DNA of 64,000 nucleotides from Ignavibacterium sp. (GTDB lineage: Bacteria > Bacteroidota > Ignavibacteria > Ignavibacteriales > Ignavibacteriaceae), in NCBI GenBank assembly GCA_032027145.1, contig JAVSMP010000001.1:62001-126000 (forward strand), read 5' to 3'. The position numbers and the translations under genes were made by a program. Shown here one piece after another: positions 27,680 to 37,494 of the stretch (the stretch's first letter is position 1; the number at the start of each line of letters is the position of its first letter). Under the pieces are notes generated by a model, which was not told the DNA's origin, did no database searches, and saw only the letters and a list, made by a program, of their open reading frames with translations.

Positions 27680-28528
27680 TTATAAAAATTTTATTCCGCA
27701 AAGTTTTTCGCTTAAATCCCAGATCTGTTTTGCTTTAGCTAAATCATACGATTCATCAGAAGATCTTTTTTCTTTCTTTTCAAAAAAGAATTTACCTGTA
27801 ACATTTTTAACTTGTTGCGAGGATGCAAGATAAATAACTGTTTCTGCACCTTGCCTGGGAGTTAATAACTGTCTTTTCGCAATGTAAAAAGCAATATGTT
27901 TTAGCCAGCGGATAAAACCCTCGTTCTTTGCAAAGTTAGTTGCAACTCCTCCGGGGTCTACGGCATTCATTACAATATTCGGATTATCATTTCTTTTTAC
28001 AAATTCATAAGTGAATAAAACATTCGCAAGTTTTGATCTTCCGTAAACTAAACTACGATTATATTCTTTTGGAGAAACTAAATCATCTATATCAATCTGC
28101 TTTTCATAATGTGCAGATGATGAAACATTAATAATTCTTGCATCATCAGAGTTTTTCAGAAGGTCAAACAATAGATTCGTTAATAAAAAATGCCCAAGAT
28201 GATTAGTTGCAAAAGTCAATTCAATTCCATCAGAACTCTTTTGATATTCACCAAATCGTGATCCTGCATTATTAATCAATACATCCAGCCGATCGTATTT
28301 TGATTTTATCTGCTCAGCAAATAATCTCACATCTTTTAATGATGAAATATCACATCTGATAAATTCTGAGTTGATTTTATAGTTTTTATTTAACAAATCA
28401 GAAAACTGTTTACCTTTATCTTCACTTCTTCCAGTCAGTATTAAATCAAATCCAAGCTTGGATAATTCTTTTGCTGCTGCTTTACCAATCCCGGATGTTG
28501 CACCAGTAATTAAACAAATTTTTTTCAT
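27680..28528 (-). CDS. short-chain dehydrogenase/reductase, retinol-dehydrogenase-like
   Basis: A 282-residue classical SDR. The cofactor motif is TGATSGIG (8-15), followed by ILTGRSEDKGK, which suggests NADP binding. The structural NNAG motif is in VLINNAG, the catalytic serine in NVSSSAH, and the YxxxK pair in YGRSKLAN. The spacing and the AVDPGGVATNF motif resemble the RDH/WWOX-like subgroup. Substrate unknown. It is a single gene between convergent and divergent neighbours, starting at ATG 28528. Confidence 0.9.
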   Translation of the reverse strand: MKKICLITGATSGIGKAAAKELSKLGFDLILTGRSEDKGKQFSDLLNKNYKINSEFIRCDISSLKDVRLFAEQIKSKYDRLDVLINNAGSRFGEYQKSSDGIELTFATNHLGHFLLTNLLFDLLKNSDDARIINVSSSAHYEKQIDIDDLVSPKEYNRSLVYGRSKLANVLFTYEFVKRNDNPNIVMNAVDPGGVATNFAKNEGFIRWLKHIAFYIAKRQLLTPRQGAETVIYLASSQQVKNVTGKFFFEKKEKRSSDESYDLAKAKQIWDLSEKLCGIKFL

Positions 28529-28943
28529 TATAAAATATTATTTATTAAACGATGGCTTAAGTTATAAATCAAATATTAAAACTTCTAATCCTTTAACAGA
28601 GCAGCTTGTAACAACAGCAAATTACATTATGCAGTAAACGAATTTAGATTCACTCAGAATAGAGAGAGTTAATAATCTCTGAATAAAATGACTTTGATTC
28701 TTTAATAACTGTAAAAAGATAACTATCTGTTTTTACAGCAATAAAACTGAGAAATTTTTACCATAATCTTTTTGCTGACTGATTGATAAGTATTTATTAG
28801 CTCTTTTACTAATGGCATCATTTTGGCTATCATAATTTCTATTACACAAATCCAGTAAGAATTATTGTTATTTAAGAACTATTAATTCGTATATTAAAAC
28901 AGAAAATACAATGTTTTGTATTAACTTTTACAAGGGAAATCCA
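28529..28943. other. 415-base divergent intergenic region
   Basis: This AT-rich gap separates the SDR (minus) from the macroglobulin gene (plus) and must contain both promoters. It holds a hairpin at 28709-28738: CTGTAAAAA pairs perfectly with TTTTTACAG, with an inner GAT/ATC extension across a 2-base bulge. I see no coding sequence or RNA gene otherwise. The frame of the downstream gene extends back to 28911, but the better start is at 28944. Confidence 0.5.
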
Positions 28944-31900
28944 ATGGCTAAAATAAATTTTATTCTTTGGTCGTTAATAATTTCACTCCTTCTAGTTCCA
29001 GTTATTATTTCGCAGACAACCAAATCTTCAGAGAAGTTTTATAATTCTTCGTGGGAAAAAGCTGATTCATTAGAAAGAAGCGGACTTACAAGATCGGCAC
29101 TTAAGGTTGTTGAAGAGATATTTGCATCTGCAAAAAAAGAAAAGCAATATCCTCAGTACATAAAAGCCGTTCTCTTTAAGCTGAAGTTTGCAAATTATGT
29201 TGAAGAGAACAGCCATATAAAGATTGTTAATGAAGTTAAGAAAGAAATTCAGGAATCATCATTCCCTTCAAATGCAATATTGAAATCAATACTTGCTGAT
29301 ATGTTTTGGGAATATTATAAAAACAATCGTTATAAATTTCTGCAAAGGACAGAAACCGTAAATTTTGGAAGCGAGGATTTTTCAACCTGGGATTTGAACA
29401 GGATCATAAGAGAGATAACAAAATATTATTTAGGTTCGATTGAAGACAAAGAAAAGCTACAAAATATTTCGTTAGAAGAATTTGAACCGATTTTAATTAA
29501 TCAAGATTCAGACAATGCTCATCTGCGTCCTACCCTGTTTGATTTATTAACACATAAGGCTTTAGCTTTTTTCATAAGTGAGGAATCTGCCTTAACTCAG
29601 CCTGTTTATAAATTTGTATTAAACAACGAAAATGATTTTGCAGTTAATACAGAATTTATAAAAAATGTTTATACTACTAAAGACTCACTGTCACTTAAGT
29701 TTTATGCAATTCAGCTTTATCAAAAATTAATTGAGTTCCATTTATCCTCCGGAAATAATGAAGCATTGCTTGATGTTGATATTGCACGGCTAAATTTTGT
29801 TAAGCAAATCAGCATATTAAAAGATAAGAATAAGTTTTATTTCAGAACATTGCAGAATTTAGCTGAAAAACAAAAGGATTTTCCTCACTCATCATTAGCT
29901 TGTTTTTATCTTGCACAATACTATAAAGAGGAAGGAAATAAATACAATCCTGATGTTTCTGATGAATTTAAATGGCATACAAAAAAAGCATTACAAATAT
30001 GCGATAGTATTGCGGTAAAATATCCCAAAACTATCGGCACATATAATTGTTTAAACTTAAAAATTGAAATATTAAGCAGATCAATTAGTCTGCAGATTGA
30101 AAAAGCAAACCTGCCCAGCGAACCTTTTAGAGTTTTAGTATCGTATAAAAATATAGAAAAGCTTTACATGAGAGTTATTGATTTGAATGATACTCTCGAA
30201 GCTGAAGTAAAATCCAAAGATGATGAACAAATGATTAAGATATATACTGCTCAGACTGCAATTAAAGAATGGTCGCTTAATTTGCCTGTTAAAGATGATT
30301 ATCAAAATCATAAAACAGAAATAGTAATTCCATCTTTACCGGTTGGCAAATATTTAATTATGGCTGCAACTGATTCAAATTTCACTTACATAAAAAACGG
30401 AATAGCATATTGTAAAACCTGGGTTACAAATCTTAGCTTTATAAGAAGAAGTTTTCCTGATAATTTTGCAGAAATAATGGTGCTCGACAGGAAAACAGGT
30501 GAACCTATATCTGATGTTAATATTGAATTGTATAATACTGAATATAATCAGAGAATAGGAACATACCAGTATGTAAAATCTGATTCCGGCGAGACTGATT
30601 CAAAAGGTAGGTTTAAGTATAAGTCACTTAACTATCATTATTATTCGAATTATAAGGTTTTATTGGTAAAAGATAACGATGAATTCGACTCTGAAGACAA
30701 TTATGATTATAGGTATTCAAGAGACAAGGAGTTACAAGAAGTCAATTCTGCATTATTCCTTGATAGAGCAATATACAGACCGGGACAGATTGTTTACTTC
30801 AAAGGTTTAATGTATAAAACTGATTATAAAAAAGACCATGATATCATTTCAGATAAAAGAACTACAGTAACACTTTATGATAATAACAAACAGAAAATTG
30901 CTGATACAACTTTAACAACAAATGAATTTGGAACTTTTAATGGACAATTAACCATTCCATTTGGAAGAATAGGCGGTAATTACTCTTTATCAAATGAGTT
31001 CACTACTAAAACATTCAAAGTTGAAGAATATAAAAGACCAAAATTTGAAGTTAAGTTTGAACCAATTAAAGGAAGCTATGCCCTGAATGAAAAAATTTCA
31101 GTAACAGGTTTTGCCAAAACTTTTTCTGGTGCAAACTTAAATGATGTTGAAGTTAAATTTCGAGTTTCTAGAATCACATCATTCCCTTTTTATAACTGGA
31201 GATACAGAAATTATTATAACTGGTATAATCGTAATTATTCATCCACTGAAATAGTTAACGGCACTATTAAAACCGATAATGAAGGAAAATTCATAGTTGA
31301 GTTCGATGCAATTCCGGATCTGGCGATTTTAAGAGAAACCAACCCGATTTTTAACTACTCAGTTTATGTTGATGTTGTAGATGCTACGGGTGAAACCCGT
31401 TCTGCTCAAACTAATATAAAAGCTGGCTATGTTGCTATAAATATTTATTCAGAAATTCCTGAAATTATAAACCAGAAATCAAATGATGAATATGCAATTA
31501 ATACTATTAATCTGAATGGACAATTTGAACCAGCAGAAGTATTTATTGAAGTTTATAAGCTTAAAACTCCTGAAAGGGTATTTAGAAATAGACTATGGAG
31601 CAAACCAGATAGCTTTATTTTATCTGAATCAGAATTTTATAAGACGTTTGAATTTGATGTTTACAATGATGAGAATGAATATTTTAATTGGGAAAAAGAC
31701 AGTTTAGTTTATCAAACAAATCTGATAACAAAAGAAAACTCGATTATCAGATTTGATGGAAAGAAAGCCTGGTATATAGGGAAGTATCTTGTAAATATTA
31801 AAACTAAGGACAAGAATGGAATTCCGGTTGAAATTACTAAATACTTTACATTGTTTAATCCAGATTCAAAAGAAATTCCTCTTAATAATACAATCTGGGT

Positions 31901-34900
31901 TCATCTGGATAGTAAAATTTATCAACCCGGTGATACTGCAAGACTGTATTTTGGTTCGGCTTTGAAAAATGTTAAAGCTCTGTTTGAAATCGAGCAGGAT
32001 GGAAAACTTTTTGATGAAAAACTGATCGAGATAAACAATGAACAAAAAATTATTGAGATAGAAATTGAAGAGAAGCACAGAGGAAATATTGCTGTAAGTA
32101 TTTCGTTAGTTATAAATAATGAAAACTTCTTAATTACTAGGCATATTATGGTTCCGTGGACTAATAAAAAATTAGATATCACGGTGGAAACATTCCGTGA
32201 TAAAATAACGCCTGGAGTGCCGGAAAAATGGTCGTTTAAAATCCTTGATTTCAAAGGAAAGAATGCAGATGCAGAATTTCTCGCTTCAATGTATGATGCA
32301 TCGTTAAATCAGTTTGCTGCTAATAACTGGTACTTTAATGTGCATCATGGGTTTAGCACAAAATTATTCTGGAACAGTTCAAACTGCTTTAGTACGAGTA
32401 ATTCATCATTCTTTGCTATCAATTTTAACGAGCCTTATAAGTTTAATTTCGGAATTTTATATCCACAACTGGATAATTTCGGTTTTTCGTTTTATGGATT
32501 CGGTTACAGGAATAAGTATATCTATCAGCCGCCTAAAAAGAAAGAGAGAAAGGAGAAAGTATCATTTATTGAAGATAGCGAGTCTGATTATCTTAAAAGT
32601 TCGGTAAGTCTGGATGAAGTAATAGTTGTTTCTGAAAGACCTTTGATAGAAAAATCTTCTACAAATACTACGAGAATAGTTTCTAGTGATGAAATTCAAC
32701 CTCTCCCAGTTAGAGGTGGGCGAGTAGATGAAGTTGGATATATTGTAGAAGGAATTTCACAAAACGAGATGGAAACTGCTGGTGAAAAATTAAAATTTGA
32801 AGGAATTGCCGCAAGAAAAAATCTTAACGAAACCGCTTTTTTCTTTCCAGAATTAAGAACAAATAAAAACGGTGAAGTAATAGTTTCGTTTACCACTCCC
32901 GAAACTTTAACCCGATGGAAGTTTATGGGCTTTTCTCATACAAAAGACCTTGAAGTAGGATTTATAACTAAAGAAACTGTTACTAAAAAGGATTTGATGA
33001 TTCAGCCAAATCCGCCAAGATTTTTAAGAGAGGGTGATGAAATATATTTTACAGCAAAAGTTAGCAACCTTTCAGATGATTCACTCTCTGGGTCTGCAAC
33101 TCTACAGCTTTTTGATGCTTTTACAATGCAGCCGGTTGATAATTTATTTGAGAATAATAAGTCCATAAAATCATTCAGTTTAGATAAGAATATGAGTGAG
33201 GCATTAAGCTGGAGATTGAAAATCCCGACTGGAATAACAGAAGCAATAGTTTATCGTGTGTTGGCTAAATCGGATAATTTTTCGGATGGTGAAGAAAATG
33301 CGCTACCAATTCTTACAAACAGAATGCTGGTTATAGAAACTTTGCCGCTTCCGGTAAATGCCAATCAGACAAAAAGTTTTGTGTTTGATAAATTAAAAAA
33401 CAATACATCAACTACTCTGCAGAATTACAACTTAACACTCGAGTTTACTTCAAATCCTGCCTGGTATGCCATTCAGGCTCTGCCGTATCTTATGGAATAT
33501 CCCTATGAATGCAGCGAACAAATATTCAGCCGTTATTATGCAAATAGTATTGCAGGTTTTATCGCAAACTCAAATCCAAAAATTAAAAAGGTATTTGATA
33601 GCTGGAAAACAACAGATAAAGATGCATTACTTTCTAATCTTGAAAAGAATCAAGAATTAAAATATGCTTTATTAGAAGAAACTCCGTGGGTATTAGAAGC
33701 ACAAAATGAATCTGTAAGAAAAAGAAACATCGGATTATTGTTTGACCTTGTTAAGATGTCTGATGAACTTAAAAGAGCTGAAGATAAACTGAAAAAGCTT
33801 CAATACTCAAACGGCGGCTGGCCCTGGTTCGAAGGTTTACCGGAAAGTAATTATATAACTCAATATATTGTTGCTGGTATCGGACATCTTGAAAGACTTG
33901 GAATAAATAATTTCAGAGTTAATAATAACTTACTAAGTATGCTTCAGAAAGCAATCAGTTACATTGATTTAAAAATGTATGAAGAATATAAAAAATTAAA
34001 AAATTCAAAAATTAGTTTATATAAAAAAAATATAGGTTATAGTCAGATCCATTATCTTTATGGCAGAAGTTATTTCAATGATATACCTGTTGATAAAAAA
34101 TATCAGGAAGCATTTGATTACTGGAAAAATCAAGCTGAAGACTACTGGCTTTCTAATAATAAATATATGCAGGGAATGATTGCTTTAGCTCTTTATCGAT
34201 TTTCGGAAACAGAAATAGCCGGTGAAATAATTAAATCAATCATTGAAAATGCCGTTATGAATGATGAAATGGGAATGTACTTTAAGGAAGAAAGAGGCTG
34301 GTATTGGTATCAGGCACCAATCGAAACTCAGGCATTATTAATTGAAGCGGTGGATGAAATTACTAATGACCAAAAATCTGTTGATTTGATGAAAACTTGG
34401 CTGCTTAAAAATAAACAAACAAATGACTGGAAAACTACCACTGCAACTGCAAATGCTTGTTATGCACTTTTACTAAGAGGAACTGAATGGCTTGCTGAAA
34501 CTCAATTGCCTGATATAAAAATCGGAGATGAAATACTGTATATCGAAAATAAGCCCGATTTACATATTGAACAAGGAACTGGATATTTTAAAACATCCTG
34601 GAAAGGTGATAATATAAAACCAGAGATGGCTGATATTACAGTAACAAATAAAAACAATATTGTTTCGTGGGGTGCACTATATTGGCAATATTTTGAGCAG
34701 CTTGATAAGATTACCTTTTCAGAAACTCCATTAAAAATTAATAAAAAATTGTTCTTGGAAATTGATACTGAAAGCGGTAAAAAAATTACTCCGATTGATG
34801 ACAACACTGAATTGAATCCCGGAGATAAAATAATAGTAAGAATAGAAATCAGAGTGGATAGAAGTATGGAATACATCCATTTAAAAGATATGAGAGCAGC

Positions 34901-35147
34901 AGGATTAGAACCTATAAATGTTTTATCTACTCATAAACATCAGGATGGTTTATGGTATTATGAAAACACTAAAGACGCTGCAACAAATTTTTTCATCTAT
35001 AACTTACCAGCCGGCACTTATGTTTTTGAATATCCATTAAGAGCAACTTATAAAGGCAATTTTTCAAATGGTATTACTTCAATTCAATGTATGTATGCTC
35101 CGGAATTTTCAAGTCATTCAGAAGGAAGCAGGATATCTATCAAATAA
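28944..35147 (+). CDS. large alpha-2-macroglobulin-like protein with thioester motif and TonB-plug-like insert
   Basis: A 2067-residue exported protein (signal MAKINFILWSLIISLLLVPV). Residues about 20-400 are helical and repeat-like. Beta-rich macroglobulin domains follow, including an MG2-like part (RAIYRPGQIVYFKGL). At residues about 1222-1273 there is a segment typical of TonB-receptor plugs: SLDEVIVVSERPLIEK, TRIVSSDEIQ and LPVRGG. Then comes the A2M core (LNETAFFFPELRTN, FTTPETLTRWKF) and the thioester site ECSEQ with Cys1523, followed by an alpha-toroid-like domain with GGWPWFEG. Such proteins trap proteases or guard the envelope. The ATG at 28944 has AGGGAA eight bases upstream; an earlier ATG at 28911 lacks such a site. 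A single long gene, ended by a hairpin. Confidence 0.92.
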   Translation: MAKINFILWSLIISLLLVPVIISQTTKSSEKFYNSSWEKADSLERSGLTRSALKVVEEIFASAKKEKQYPQYIKAVLFKLKFANYVEENSHIKIVNEVKKEIQESSFPSNAILKSILADMFWEYYKNNRYKFLQRTETVNFGSEDFSTWDLNRIIREITKYYLGSIEDKEKLQNISLEEFEPILINQDSDNAHLRPTLFDLLTHKALAFFISEESALTQPVYKFVLNNENDFAVNTEFIKNVYTTKDSLSLKFYAIQLYQKLIEFHLSSGNNEALLDVDIARLNFVKQISILKDKNKFYFRTLQNLAEKQKDFPHSSLACFYLAQYYKEEGNKYNPDVSDEFKWHTKKALQICDSIAVKYPKTIGTYNCLNLKIEILSRSISLQIEKANLPSEPFRVLVSYKNIEKLYMRVIDLNDTLEAEVKSKDDEQMIKIYTAQTAIKEWSLNLPVKDDYQNHKTEIVIPSLPVGKYLIMAATDSNFTYIKNGIAYCKTWVTNLSFIRRSFPDNFAEIMVLDRKTGEPISDVNIELYNTEYNQRIGTYQYVKSDSGETDSKGRFKYKSLNYHYYSNYKVLLVKDNDEFDSEDNYDYRYSRDKELQEVNSALFLDRAIYRPGQIVYFKGLMYKTDYKKDHDIISDKRTTVTLYDNNKQKIADTTLTTNEFGTFNGQLTIPFGRIGGNYSLSNEFTTKTFKVEEYKRPKFEVKFEPIKGSYALNEKISVTGFAKTFSGANLNDVEVKFRVSRITSFPFYNWRYRNYYNWYNRNYSSTEIVNGTIKTDNEGKFIVEFDAIPDLAILRETNPIFNYSVYVDVVDATGETRSAQTNIKAGYVAINIYSEIPEIINQKSNDEYAINTINLNGQFEPAEVFIEVYKLKTPERVFRNRLWSKPDSFILSESEFYKTFEFDVYNDENEYFNWEKDSLVYQTNLITKENSIIRFDGKKAWYIGKYLVNIKTKDKNGIPVEITKYFTLFNPDSKEIPLNNTIWVHLDSKIYQPGDTARLYFGSALKNVKALFEIEQDGKLFDEKLIEINNEQKIIEIEIEEKHRGNIAVSISLVINNENFLITRHIMVPWTNKKLDITVETFRDKITPGVPEKWSFKILDFKGKNADAEFLASMYDASLNQFAANNWYFNVHHGFSTKLFWNSSNCFSTSNSSFFAINFNEPYKFNFGILYPQLDNFGFSFYGFGYRNKYIYQPPKKKERKEKVSFIEDSESDYLKSSVSLDEVIVVSERPLIEKSSTNTTRIVSSDEIQPLPVRGGRVDEVGYIVEGISQNEMETAGEKLKFEGIAARKNLNETAFFFPELRTNKNGEVIVSFTTPETLTRWKFMGFSHTKDLEVGFITKETVTKKDLMIQPNPPRFLREGDEIYFTAKVSNLSDDSLSGSATLQLFDAFTMQPVDNLFENNKSIKSFSLDKNMSEALSWRLKIPTGITEAIVYRVLAKSDNFSDGEENALPILTNRMLVIETLPLPVNANQTKSFVFDKLKNNTSTTLQNYNLTLEFTSNPAWYAIQALPYLMEYPYECSEQIFSRYYANSIAGFIANSNPKIKKVFDSWKTTDKDALLSNLEKNQELKYALLEETPWVLEAQNESVRKRNIGLLFDLVKMSDELKRAEDKLKKLQYSNGGWPWFEGLPESNYITQYIVAGIGHLERLGINNFRVNNNLLSMLQKAISYIDLKMYEEYKKLKNSKISLYKKNIGYSQIHYLYGRSYFNDIPVDKKYQEAFDYWKNQAEDYWLSNNKYMQGMIALALYRFSETEIAGEIIKSIIENAVMNDEMGMYFKEERGWYWYQAPIETQALLIEAVDEITNDQKSVDLMKTWLLKNKQTNDWKTTTATANACYALLLRGTEWLAETQLPDIKIGDEILYIENKPDLHIEQGTGYFKTSWKGDNIKPEMADITVTNKNNIVSWGALYWQYFEQLDKITFSETPLKINKKLFLEIDTESGKKITPIDDNTELNPGDKIIVRIEIRVDRSMEYIHLKDMRAAGLEPINVLSTHKHQDGLWYYENTKDAATNFFIYNLPAGTYVFEYPLRATYKGNFSNGITSIQCMYAPEFSSHSEGSRISIK

Positions 35148-35158
35148 ATTTTATTGTA

Positions 35159-35195
35159 AATGCTGTTTGTCCGATTAATCTGAACAAGCAGCATT
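35159..35195. terminator. hairpin after the macroglobulin gene
   Basis: AATGCTGTTTGT (35159-35170) pairs with ACAAGCAGCATT (35184-35195), 12 pairs with one G-T, across a 13-base loop. It begins 12 bases after the stop codon. The tail is not T-rich. Confidence 0.5.
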
Positions 35196-35287
35196 ACATC
35201 TAATCCGGCATTCTGCATTCTAAAATCGCATCAATTTTCGTTATCTTTTCGGCAATATTTTTAATAATTAATTGCATCGGAAATTGT

Positions 35288-37096
35288 ATGATTAAAAAAT
35301 TTTTCTTTACAAGCTTATTATTGCTTTCTGTTTTGTTTTCAGCAGAGACTTATTCCTGCACAAACTTTATTGTTACCAAAGGTGCAAGCACCGATGGTTC
35401 TGTTATGATTACTTATACTGCGGATTCTTTCGGATTCTATGGCGAGCTTTTTCACTATCCCGCAGCAGTTTATCAAAACGGCAACTGGTTGGAAATATAT
35501 GAATGGGACAGCGGTAAGTTTCTCGGTAAAATCCCACAAGCTTCTGTTACTTACAATGTAATCGGAAATATGAATGAATATCAGGTTGTTATCGGTGAAA
35601 CAACATTCGGCGGCAGAGAAGAACTTTCCAAACCAAATGGTATTATTGATTACGGTAGTTTAATGTATATCGCACTTCAAAGAAGTAAAACTGCACGCGA
35701 AGCAATTAAAATTATGACTGACCTTGTAAACGAATATGGCTATTACAGCAGCGGAGAATCTTTTTCAATTGCTGATGCAAACGAAGCCTGGATACTTGAA
35801 ATGATCGGCAAGGGTGAAGGCGGTAAAGGAACTGTTTGGGTCGCAGTCAAAATACCGGATGGATATATTTCCGGTCATGCTAATCAGGCAAGGATTACAA
35901 CATTTCCTTTAAATGATCCTGAAAACTGCTTGTATTCTCCGGACGTAATTTCATTTGCAAGAGAAAAGGGATACTTTACAGGAAAGGATTCTGAGTTTGA
36001 TTTTTCTGCAGCTTATGCTCCTTTAGATTTTGGTGCAATAAGGTTTTGTGATGCAAGGGTGTGGTCTCTGTTCAGAAGATGCAATTTAGAAATGGATAAA
36101 TATATTTCTTACATCCGCGGCGAATCGTTAGAGCGAATGCCTCTATATATCAAACCAGATAAGAAACTTTCAGTTCATGATGTTATGAGTTTAATGCGCG
36201 ATCACTACGAAGGAACTGAACTTGATATGACTAAGGGAATTGCCTCCGGTCCATACCAAATGCCTTATCGCTGGAGACCTTTAACCTGGACTTATAACGG
36301 CGAAGAATATTTTAATGAACGACCTATCTCAACACCGCAAACAGGATTTTCATTTGTTTCTCAAGCACGTTCTTTTATACCGAGAGAAATTGGCGGAGTA
36401 TTATGGTTTGGTGTTGATGATACTTATTTTACAGTCTATACTCCGATGTATGCATCAATGACAAAAGTACCGTATAATTTTTCTCACGGTGTTGGATCTT
36501 ATTCAAAGTTTAGCTGGGACTCAGCATTTTGGGTTTTTAATTTTGTGGCAAACTTTTCGTATCCAAGATATTCATTGGTTTTAGATGATGTTCAAAAAGT
36601 ACAGAACGAGCTTGAAGGAAAATTTCTTGCACAACAGGAAAATGTGGAATCAACTGCTTTGTCATTATTAAAGAACTCAAGAGGCGAAGCAATTGAATAT
36701 CTGACAAACCATTCTTTAAACTCTGCCGCAATTACATTTACAAGTTGGAAAAAGCTTGGTGAAGATTTAATATTAAAATATATGGATGGGGTTGCAAAGA
36801 CAGAGTTTTTCAGACCAAAGAACATTGGTTATCCTGATGAATTTAAAAAACTGATCGCTGAAGAATCAGGCGAAACACTTAAAATGAAACAGATATTCAC
36901 AGACCATACTGCTGCTTATAATGAAAACATAAAAAAGGCTGATAAGCTTCTTAATGAGAAAAAATATTCCGATGCAAAATTACTTTATGAAAAAGCTTTG
37001 AGCATTAAACCATTTGAAGAATATCCCAAAACAAAAATTGAAAAAATAAATTCTATACTTAATACTATTGAAGAATTACATAAGAACACTTTTTAA
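35288..37096 (+). CDS. exported C69-family dipeptidase
   Basis: A 602-residue peptidase of family C69 (PepD-like), an N-terminal nucleophile hydrolase. The hydrophobic leader (residues 1-19) is followed by SCTNFIVTKGASTDGSVM, so cleavage or processing would expose Cys24 as nucleophile. The family segments EYQVVIGETTFGGREEL, GIIDYGSLMYIALQRSKTAREAI and ESFSIADANEAWILEMIGKG are all present. It degrades dipeptides in the periplasm or outside. The C-terminus (about residues 545-600) is a short charged helical stretch resembling a single TPR. Followed 15 bases later by a small ORF. Confidence 0.93.
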   Translation: MIKKFFFTSLLLLSVLFSAETYSCTNFIVTKGASTDGSVMITYTADSFGFYGELFHYPAAVYQNGNWLEIYEWDSGKFLGKIPQASVTYNVIGNMNEYQVVIGETTFGGREELSKPNGIIDYGSLMYIALQRSKTAREAIKIMTDLVNEYGYYSSGESFSIADANEAWILEMIGKGEGGKGTVWVAVKIPDGYISGHANQARITTFPLNDPENCLYSPDVISFAREKGYFTGKDSEFDFSAAYAPLDFGAIRFCDARVWSLFRRCNLEMDKYISYIRGESLERMPLYIKPDKKLSVHDVMSLMRDHYEGTELDMTKGIASGPYQMPYRWRPLTWTYNGEEYFNERPISTPQTGFSFVSQARSFIPREIGGVLWFGVDDTYFTVYTPMYASMTKVPYNFSHGVGSYSKFSWDSAFWVFNFVANFSYPRYSLVLDDVQKVQNELEGKFLAQQENVESTALSLLKNSRGEAIEYLTNHSLNSAAITFTSWKKLGEDLILKYMDGVAKTEFFRPKNIGYPDEFKKLIAEESGETLKMKQIFTDHTAAYNENIKKADKLLNEKKYSDAKLLYEKALSIKPFEEYPKTKIEKINSILNTIEELHKNTF

Positions 37097-37111
37097 TCAG
37101 AGGAGAATAAA

Positions 37112-37357
37112 ATGAGTGAAGAAAAAAAATTGACTGACAATTTCGAAAACGAAATTAAACTCTTGGATATGATCTATACCGATATGATTGAAGCTTTGCA
37201 CCAAAGACCGGATGAAAACGATATTGAGGCAATTCGTCTTTACATAGATAATATCCGTGGAGTGTTTAACCGCACTGTTTTTAGAGTAACTGAGATAAAA
37301 AACAATCTGCAAAAAGATCAAAAACTTAAACATGAAACCTGGAATCCGCCTGCTTAG
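37112..37357 (+). CDS. small acidic helical protein, unknown function
   Basis: An 81-residue protein with no signal or membrane helix, rich in Glu, Asp and Asn and probably all-helical (NEIKLLDMIYTDMIEALHQRP, EAIRLYIDNIRGVFNRTVF). I do not recognise it. Translation is supported by AGAGGAGA six bases before the ATG. It begins 15 bases after the dipeptidase stop and lies before a hairpin at 37375-37415, so it may be co-transcribed with the dipeptidase rather than with the mutase genes. Confidence 0.65.
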   Translation: MSEEKKLTDNFENEIKLLDMIYTDMIEALHQRPDENDIEAIRLYIDNIRGVFNRTVFRVTEIKNNLQKDQKLKHETWNPPA

Positions 37358-37374
37358 TTAAATCTTTTCTTTTT

Positions 37375-37415
37375 TCCTCCTCATAAAACCATTTAAACGG
37401 GAATTATGGGGAGGA
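37375..37415. terminator. hairpin between the 81-residue ORF and the mutase operon
   Basis: TCCTCCTCATAA (37375-37386) pairs with TTATGGGGAGGA (37404-37415): 12 pairs with one G-T across a 17-base loop. It is 18 bases past the stop at 37357 and 79 bases before the mutase start, fitting a terminator. The T content after it is only moderate. Confidence 0.5.
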
Positions 37416-37494
37416 TATTGATTCTATTCTGTTCTTTAAACACAAAACTTTTTAGTAATTTTACATTAACATTTTTTAGAATTTAGGAGTTATA

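Noticed and set aside
28911-28943. Upstream ATG extension of the macroglobulin gene
   Set aside because: MAKINF at 28944 begins a proper signal peptide and has AGGGAA before it; the earlier ATG adds 11 residues ahead of the signal and lacks a ribosome site.
34502-34876. 124-codon minus-strand frame inside the macroglobulin gene
   Set aside because: Antisense to well-formed coding sequence, low-complexity hydrophobic composition and no start signal.
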